From positions 248,001 to 312,000 of the forward strand of contig NZ_DAMBYD010000003.1 in assembly GCF_032051575.1 (NCBI RefSeq): a stretch of DNA of 64,000 nt. Reading direction: 5' to 3'. Positions 61,811 to 64,000 of the stretch are shown piece by piece. The position numbers were made by a program, and so were the translations under genes. A model generated the notes under the pieces. That model was given only the letters and a program-made list of their open reading frames with translations. It had not been told where the DNA came from and did no database searches. This DNA is from Aminipila sp032051575 (GTDB taxonomy: Bacteria > Bacillota > Clostridia > Peptostreptococcales > Anaerovoracaceae). Every line of letters begins with the position of its first letter. Within the stretch, counting starts at the first letter, position 1.

Positions 61811-62869
61811 CTAAGACAAAGTTGGTATCCACACAGTAAACGTAACCTTATCATTTTCACTCTGAACAGAGATTTCTCCTCCATGTAAATGAACAATTTC
61901 TTCTGCAATAGACAAACCAAGTCCTGTGCCTCCTGTATCTGATTTACGAGCTTCATCTAAACGATTGAATTTCTCAAAAATGGAGGATAGCTGGTCAGGT
62001 GGGATTGTCTGACCATAGTTCTCAAATGTAATAGTGACTTTCTCATTGTCTGTCATTGCGGAAATAATTATTTCCGTATTAGGGTAACTGTATTGAACAG
62101 CGTTTTTTAGAATGTTGTTAAATACTCTAGCCAACTTTTCAGAATCCACATAAATCGACAAATTTTCATCTGCTTGAAGTATTGCAGAATTTCCTTTGTC
62201 TGATAAGACAGGATAAAATTCATCGATTATCTGCATGAGCATGTAGTATAAATCCACATTTTTTTTAGTAAGCTTAATTTGCTTTGTATTGTATCGTGTA
62301 ATTTCAAAAAATTCGTTGACAAGCTTTTCAAGCCGCTTTGCGTTTTTCAGCGCAACGCCCACATATTTTGTTTTCTGCCGAATAGGCATGTCTGGCGCTT
62401 GTTCAAGTAAACTTAAATAGCCAATTACAGAGGTCAGCGGCGTCCGAATATCATGTGCCACATACATGACCATATCGTTCTTTTTGCTTTCTGCCTCTCT
62501 GACCGCCTGTTGGCTTAACAAGACAGCCATTTTGATTTGATTCATCTGCTTTTCAATATTTTTGAGCGGTTCCGACAATTCTATGGTACTATCATTTGGC
62601 TGATACACAGTATTGGTGGCATCTATGACTTCCTGTAAATATTCCCATGGCTTTTTCCAATAATGATAGAATATACAGCAAAAGCCTATAACAAGATATA
62701 GGAAAAAGATAACCTCAATTCTCAGATGAAGCCATAAAAAAAACACATTTGAAAATTGACTAAAGCCATAGTCAATTACTATGGATAAAGCATAACCAAT
62801 CAAAGTATAAACCATCAAAGTAATATAGAGCTTCATACGTAACTTCTTTTCTATGGTATCATTCTTCAT
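61811..62869 (-). CDS. VanS-like sensor histidine kinase
   Basis: A 352-residue kinase with two N-terminal helices (about 12-32 and 42-65) separated by a short loop, a HAMP-like linker and the kinase core. The His is in YVAHDIRTPLTSVIGYLSLL (about 138-157). The ATP-binding boxes are NILKNAVQY, ENYGQTI and GGTGLGLSIAEE. It pairs with the response regulator 45 bases upstream. The signal is unknown; VanS/SaeS-like kinases answer to envelope disturbance. Confidence 0.92.
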   Translation of the reverse strand: MKNDTIEKKLRMKLYITLMVYTLIGYALSIVIDYGFSQFSNVFFLWLHLRIEVIFFLYLVIGFCCIFYHYWKKPWEYLQEVIDATNTVYQPNDSTIELSEPLKNIEKQMNQIKMAVLLSQQAVREAESKKNDMVMYVAHDIRTPLTSVIGYLSLLEQAPDMPIRQKTKYVGVALKNAKRLEKLVNEFFEITRYNTKQIKLTKKNVDLYYMLMQIIDEFYPVLSDKGNSAILQADENLSIYVDSEKLARVFNNILKNAVQYSYPNTEIIISAMTDNEKVTITFENYGQTIPPDQLSSIFEKFNRLDEARKSDTGGTGLGLSIAEEIVHLHGGEISVQSENDKVTFTVWIPTLS

Positions 62870-62914
62870 CCTTACCCCCTCCGATTTTATTTTTTATTTT
62901 CTTGTGGTCAATCG

Positions 62915-63613
62915 TTAAATTTTATACCCCACTCCCCATATGGTCTTGATATACTTTGGTTCATCTAAGGTATCGCCTATTTTTTCACGTAAATGCCGGA
63001 CATGAACCGTTATTGTGTTATTGCTTTTGCTATAATATTCATCTTTCCATATATCATGGAACAATTCTTCTGCACTAACTACTGTGCCTTCACATTCCAA
63101 TAAAATTCGAAGGATAGAAAACTCTGTAGGTGTTAAACTAATTGCCTTCTCCTCCAGTAGACATTCATGTGTTTTCGTATTAAGTTCCAGACCGGAATAA
63201 GAAAGAATCTGACCTGGGTTTGTTTCTTCTTTAATAAAATTGTACTTTTTATACCTGCGTAGCTGTGCCTTTACTCTGGCAACCAATTCAAGGGGCTGAA
63301 ACGGCTTCGTAATATAATCATCAGCTCCTAACGTTAAGCCTGTAATTTTGTCAGATTCATCGTCTTTAGCCGTCAGCATAATAACCGGAAACATATATTG
63401 TTCACGGATTTTCTGACAAAGAGAAAAGCCGTTTACCTCCGGCATCATAATATCCAGAATAGCAAGGTCAAGTTCTTTTGTATCGATATAGGCTAAAGCA
63501 TCTTTTGAAGAGTAGCATTTGTAAACAACATAATTTTCATTTTGTAAATACACTTCAATTAAGTCTGCAATATCGTGTTCATCATCTACGACAAGAATTT
63601 TATCATTCATCAT
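62915..63613 (-). CDS. VanR-like OmpR-family response regulator
   Basis: A 232-residue regulator with VVDDEHDI, the phosphorylated Asp in LAILDIMMPEV, Thr in IMLTAKDD and Lys in YITKPF, then a winged-helix domain with TVHVRHLREKIGD. AAAGGAG lies 7 bases before the ATG at 63613. It is the first gene of the regulator-kinase-ATPase-permease series and presumably controls it. Confidence 0.93.
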   Translation of the reverse strand: MMNDKILVVDDEHDIADLIEVYLQNENYVVYKCYSSKDALAYIDTKELDLAILDIMMPEVNGFSLCQKIREQYMFPVIMLTAKDDESDKITGLTLGADDYITKPFQPLELVARVKAQLRRYKKYNFIKEETNPGQILSYSGLELNTKTHECLLEEKAISLTPTEFSILRILLECEGTVVSAEELFHDIWKDEYYSKSNNTITVHVRHLREKIGDTLDEPKYIKTIWGVGYKI

Positions 63614-63760
63614 ATAACGCTCCTTTCCAGCATTGCTACGTATTTTATCATTATATCAAAACAATCTGCCTTAATAGTGATTTTTAGTATGAGAATTTAT
63701 TAAGATTTTCCTAAGATTATTTCATAACCTATGCCTTTACTTACGATATCCCCTATTATA

Positions 63761-63813
63761 TAAAAAAAAGAAGCTAGGCAACAGCAACTTTTAAGCACTA
63801 ATGCAATAGCTTC
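63761..63813 (-). terminator. Terminator of the gene that enters the window from the right
   Basis: Seven-base arms GAAGCTA and TAGCTTC (63770-63776 and 63807-63813), followed on the minus strand by eight Ts at 63769-63762. The loop is long (30 bases) and may fold further. Confidence 0.65.
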
Positions 63814-63887
63814 GTAGTTTCAATTTTCCTCTTTTTATATGGATCTTTATACAATTCCATTTCAATACATTTCCAATCTTCATTCAT
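63798..63887 (-). CDS. Possible 29-residue coding remnant
   Basis: The frame reads MNEDWKCIEMELYKDPYKKR and a short tail. It looks protein-like, and the residues just upstream in the same frame (HYHV) extend the impression, but there is no ribosome binding site and a stop codon interrupts the frame before them. It could be the end of a frame-disrupted small gene. Very uncertain. Confidence 0.2.
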   Translation of the reverse strand: MNEDWKCIEMELYKDPYKKRKIETTKLLH

Positions 63888-63917
63888 AACATGGTAATGT
63901 CACAACCTGTCATTTTC

Positions 63918-64000
63918 TCATTTGGTATACTCACTGCCAAAAGCTTTCTTGATTTTTTCAACATCTCTAGTATCCACCCATTCTTCAATAAATCCACAAT
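63918..64000 (-). CDS. 3' end of a gene that continues beyond the window, unidentified
   Basis: Only 26 residues are visible, ending FGSEYTK before a TGA at 63920-63918. The composition (FIEEWVDTRDVEKIKKAFG) is clearly protein-like and a terminator lies downstream. Nothing more can be said about its identity. Confidence 0.55.
   Translation of the reverse strand, partial: CGFIEEWVDTRDVEKIKKAFGSEYTK

Larger units (their letters stand above)
63614..63917. other. Intergenic region upstream of the VanR-like gene
   Basis: These 304 bases hold the terminator at 63761-63813, an uncertain 29-residue frame at 63798-63887 and AT-rich sequence that presumably includes the regulator promoter. CCTATTATATAAAAAA at 63752-63767 repeats a motif found at 31185-31200. 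Confidence 0.5.

Noticed and set aside
1..64000. Search by eye for CRISPR arrays, tRNA or rRNA genes, transposases and integrases
   Set aside because: No regularly spaced repeats, cloverleaf-like segments or recombinase motifs were noticed in the window.

Overview
The window is AT-rich DNA from an anaerobic low-GC Gram-positive bacterium, almost certainly a member of the Clostridia. Four things point that way: GGAGG-type ribosome binding sites ahead of nearly every gene, five cell-surface proteins with S-layer homology (SLH) domains, an N-terminal-rubredoxin (reverse) rubrerythrin with a bacteriohemerythrin nearby, and several BceRS/VanRS-type two-component systems beside peptide-type ABC transporters. 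An Orr-like racemase would fit an amino-acid fermenter. I cannot name the genus from sequence alone.

Layout. 1-2.9 kb (minus): the tRNA t6A cluster tsaE-tsaB-rimI-small protein-tsaD, with tsaD cut by the window edge. 3.0-8.1 kb (minus): an FMN-riboswitch-controlled riboflavin ECF transporter subunit, a PepV-like dipeptidase overlapping a CapA-type lipoprotein, a NifU-like Fe-S scaffold and an orphan amino-acid-binding lipoprotein. 8.2-11.6 kb: a large SLH / beta-solenoid / M28 peptidase. 12-17 kb: reverse rubrerythrin, a 36-residue lysine-rich protein, an autoregulated tetR-acetyltransferase-methyltransferase operon, an SLH-C39-like protein and a bacteriohemerythrin. 17-25.9 kb: a PadR-DUF1700-DUF4097 operon with a palindromic operator, several uncharacterised proteins, a decayed XRE/TPR regulator and a PAS-GGDEF-HD-GYP signalling protein.

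25.9-33 kb (minus): an AgrC/AgrA-like pair without agrBD, then a complete BceRSAB-type module. 33-36.6 kb: an Orr-like PLP racemase and the most striking gene of the window, a secreted SLH protein with a MACPF (perforin) domain and a C-terminal beta-prism-like domain. 37-42.4 kb (minus): a TetR regulator, two long-chain acyl-CoA ligases and a C_GCAxxG_C_C protein in one operon, then a TSUP permease. 42.5-48.2 kb (plus): a second sensing/export operon (small HTH, response regulator, kinase, DUF308 membrane protein, ABC ATPase, FtsX permease) with a 40-bp element repeated in two of its gaps. 48.4-58.2 kb (minus): two giant paralogous SLH metallopeptidases (M28+M14 and M14) that share a nearly identical C-terminal cassette. 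58.4-63.6 kb (minus): an EamA transporter and a third regulator-kinase-ABC module. The last bases hold the 3' end of another gene.

Two themes stand out. One is surface biology: SLH-anchored peptidases, a papain-fold-like protein and a perforin. The other is peptide sensing and envelope defence: three two-component/ABC modules plus PadR, TetR and AgrCA regulators. Several promoters can be read directly with an operator palindrome laid over the -35/-10 region. No rRNA, tRNA, CRISPR array, transposase or phage gene was recognised.
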